This document shows positions 24,210-25,841 of a stretch of 25,841 nt of DNA, piece by piece (position 1 is the stretch's first letter; the number at the start of each line of letters is the position of its first letter). A model generated the notes under the pieces. The model worked only from the letters and a program-made list of their open reading frames with translations, was not told the DNA's origin and did not search any database. The position numbers and the translations under genes were made by a program. Source of the DNA: Microbacterium sp. p3-SID336 (GTDB lineage: Bacteria > Actinomycetota > Actinomycetes > Actinomycetales > Microbacteriaceae); assembly GCF_025143365.1 (NCBI RefSeq), contig NZ_JALXPE010000053.1:1-25841 (forward strand), given 5' to 3'.

Positions 24210-24215
24210 AGGCTA
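24210..24215 (-). promoter_or_regulatory. Leaderless-type -10 (TAGCCT) for the aminotransferase
   Basis: TAGCCT on the minus strand ends seven bases before ATG 24202, with no ribosome site between. No comparable -10 was found for the divergent HtrA-like gene in the remaining part of the gap. Confidence 0.5.
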
Positions 24216-24299
24216 AGGCCATAGCGGAAACTCAACCCCGACATACGAAACGCACAGATACACGCGGCATTCTGAAGGGGCGTTGAAGGAGCACACACC

Positions 24300-25841
24300 A
24301 TGAACGAAGACAACCCGCAGGACCGCCCGGCACCCGCGTCGCCCGACGCCGTGCCTTCCCCCCAGCCCCCGACGCCGCCCGCTCAGCCGGTGGCGCACCC
24401 GGCGGCCGAGTCTCCCGTCTCCACCCCGGCCGCGTCCGCGCAGGGGCACGAGGTGCCCTCGACGTTCGCGTCGCAGGCTCCCTCCTCGCCCGTGGTCGCT
24501 CCGGTGCCGCACGGCCTGGCCGCACCGACGGCCCCCGCCGGCAGCCAGGGTGCCGCCTTCGGCATCCCCACCGCAACCCCCTATGCGCAGCAGACCCGCC
24601 CGATCGACGGTACGGCGCCGCTGGGCTTCCCGGCCGCAGAGGGTACGACGTCGAAGGACCAGAAGTCCCGCGGCGGGACCCGCATCGCGGCGTTCATCGT
24701 CGCCGCGGCCCTGGTCGGCGGCGTCGCCGGGTTCGGCGGCGGCGCACTGCTCACGGGCCTGCAGGACCAGCCGTCCTCCGGGACTGCCCAGGGGCCGCAG
24801 ACCGTCACGGTGAACAACCCCGGCTCGGTCAACGAGACCACGGCGGTCGCCACGGCCGCGTTGCCCTCGGTCGTCACGATCGAGGTCGCGGGTTCTCAGG
24901 AGGCCGGCAGCGGCTCGGGCGTCATCATCAGCAAGGACGGCTACGTCCTCACCAACACGCACGTCGTGACGCTCGGCGGCGCCGTCGCCGATCCGACGAT
25001 CCGGGTGACCACCTCGGACGGGCGGATCTACGAGGCGACGGTGGTCGGCACCGACCCGATCTACGACCTGGCAGTCATCAAGCTGACGGATGCGAAGGAC
25101 CTCACGCCCATCGAGTTCGCTGACTCGTCGAAGCTCAACGTGGGTGACACGGCCGTGGCGCTTGGCGCGCCGCTGGGTCTCGCGAACTCGGTCACCACGG
25201 GAATCGTCAGCGCGCTGAACCGGAGCATCCAGATCGCCTCGTCGGCGCTTCCCGACTCCTCGTCGGAGGACGCGCCGGAGCAGCAGGCGCCGGAGGAGGG
25301 GCAGCAGGGGCCCTTCCAGTTCGACATCCCGGGCAGCGGAAGCCAGCAGGCCACCGATTCGATCTCGGTCGCGGTGATCCAGACCGACGCCGCGATCAAC
25401 CACGGCAACTCCGGCGGGGCCCTGGTCAACAGCAAGGGCGAGCTGATCGGCATCAACGTCGCGATCGCGAGCTCGGGCAACTCCGAGGACTCGGGCTCGA
25501 TCGGCATCGGCTTCGCCATCCCGTCGAACATCGCCAAGCGCGTGTCGGAGGAGATCATCGCCGACGGCGCCGCCACGCACGGTCTGCTCGGCGCCTCGGT
25601 GCGCGACGCCGCCGGCGTGGAGGGCGCTACGGTCGCCGGCGCGTACATCGCCGACGTCACCGACGGCGGCGCGGCGGCCGCGGCGGGACTGCAGGCCGAC
25701 GACATCGTCACCGAGTTCAACGGGGTGCCGATCACCGGTGCGACCGACCTCACCGCGCAGGTGCGGGCCGCTGCCGCAGGCAGCGACGCCACCGTCACCT
25801 ACGTGCGCGGCGGCAAGGAGTACGAGCTCGACATCGAGCTG
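24300..25841 (+). CDS. HtrA/DegP-like membrane-anchored serine protease (C-terminus beyond window)
   Basis: 514 residues visible and still open at the edge. A Pro/Ala-rich cytoplasmic tail (1-127) leads to one membrane helix (about 128-153, after KSRGGTR). A trypsin-like domain follows with H221 (TNTHVV), D256 (YDLAVI) and S371 (GNSGGAL), so the triad is complete. Residues 314-352 form an acidic, Gln-rich insertion within the protease domain. A PDZ domain begins at about 428 (GLLGASVRD) and covers VTDGGAAAAAGLQADDIVTEFNG. The protein should act outside the membrane in protein quality control. ATG 24300 has AAGGAG (24286-24291) eight bases upstream. Mycobacterial relatives are under SigE control, but no GGAA-N18-CGTT box was found here. 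Confidence 0.94.
   Translation, partial: MNEDNPQDRPAPASPDAVPSPQPPTPPAQPVAHPAAESPVSTPAASAQGHEVPSTFASQAPSSPVVAPVPHGLAAPTAPAGSQGAAFGIPTATPYAQQTRPIDGTAPLGFPAAEGTTSKDQKSRGGTRIAAFIVAAALVGGVAGFGGGALLTGLQDQPSSGTAQGPQTVTVNNPGSVNETTAVATAALPSVVTIEVAGSQEAGSGSGVIISKDGYVLTNTHVVTLGGAVADPTIRVTTSDGRIYEATVVGTDPIYDLAVIKLTDAKDLTPIEFADSSKLNVGDTAVALGAPLGLANSVTTGIVSALNRSIQIASSALPDSSSEDAPEQQAPEEGQQGPFQFDIPGSGSQQATDSISVAVIQTDAAINHGNSGGALVNSKGELIGINVAIASSGNSEDSGSIGIGFAIPSNIAKRVSEEIIADGAATHGLLGASVRDAAGVEGATVAGAYIADVTDGGAAAAAGLQADDIVTEFNGVPITGATDLTAQVRAAAAGSDATVTYVRGGKEYELDIEL

Noticed and set aside
1..25841. CRISPR array, riboswitch, rRNA or prophage
   Set aside because: No regularly spaced repeats, conserved riboswitch cores, rRNA stretches or phage genes were seen on reading both strands.

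Overview
The window is high-GC DNA (roughly 70%, judged by eye) with GTG/ATG starts and many TAnnnT -10 boxes 6-7 bases ahead of start codons. This fits an actinobacterium. The protein types and gene order suggest Microbacteriaceae, probably Microbacterium or a close relative; this is inference from family resemblance, not a database match. No phage, insertion sequence, plasmid or CRISPR feature was seen. Coding density is high and no gene-free stretch exceeds 300 bases.

Layout. 1-3013: the 5' part of a DEAD-box RNA helicase gene (minus strand, cut by the window edge), a ferritin-like/MiaE_2-type protein (plus), then a small three-helix membrane protein and a DUF3107 protein (minus). 3163-9863: two translationally coupled genes for a heterodimeric helicase-nuclease of the AdnAB type. 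9809-11311: an aminoglycoside-phosphotransferase-like protein on the opposite strand, with altered catalytic motifs and a repetitive tail. 11376-13975: nudC (NADH pyrophosphatase) coupled to a short uvrD2-like helicase. 13812-16399: a cyclodehydratase-domain/TOMM leader-binding-like protein and a DUF2342-type putative metalloprotease (minus). 16517-20587: a membrane-anchored PDZ/Lon-type protease and a UPF0182 membrane protein, closed by a strong terminator. 20733-21785: a GNAT-like protein. 22022-22095: initiator tRNA-fMet with its own terminator. 22174-24202: a nitrilase-superfamily hydrolase convergent with a PLP aminotransferase. 24300-end: an HtrA-like membrane-anchored serine protease that runs off the window.

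From the DEAD helicase to UPF0182, gene order and orientation match, from memory, the mycobacterial segment around Rv3211 to Rv3193c. This is therefore a conserved actinobacterial chromosomal neighbourhood, not an accessory island. It brings together DNA-end processing (AdnAB), a further SF1 helicase, NAD(H)/NAD-RNA hydrolysis, an RNA helicase and cell-envelope proteolysis. I see no clear new defence or biosynthetic system. The most notable points are two convergent coding overlaps (55 and 164 bp), a likely pseudokinase, a UvrD2 lacking its usual C-terminal modules, repeated leaderless-promoter architecture including one 10-codon leaderless ORF, and a symmetric -10 that could serve two divergent protease genes.
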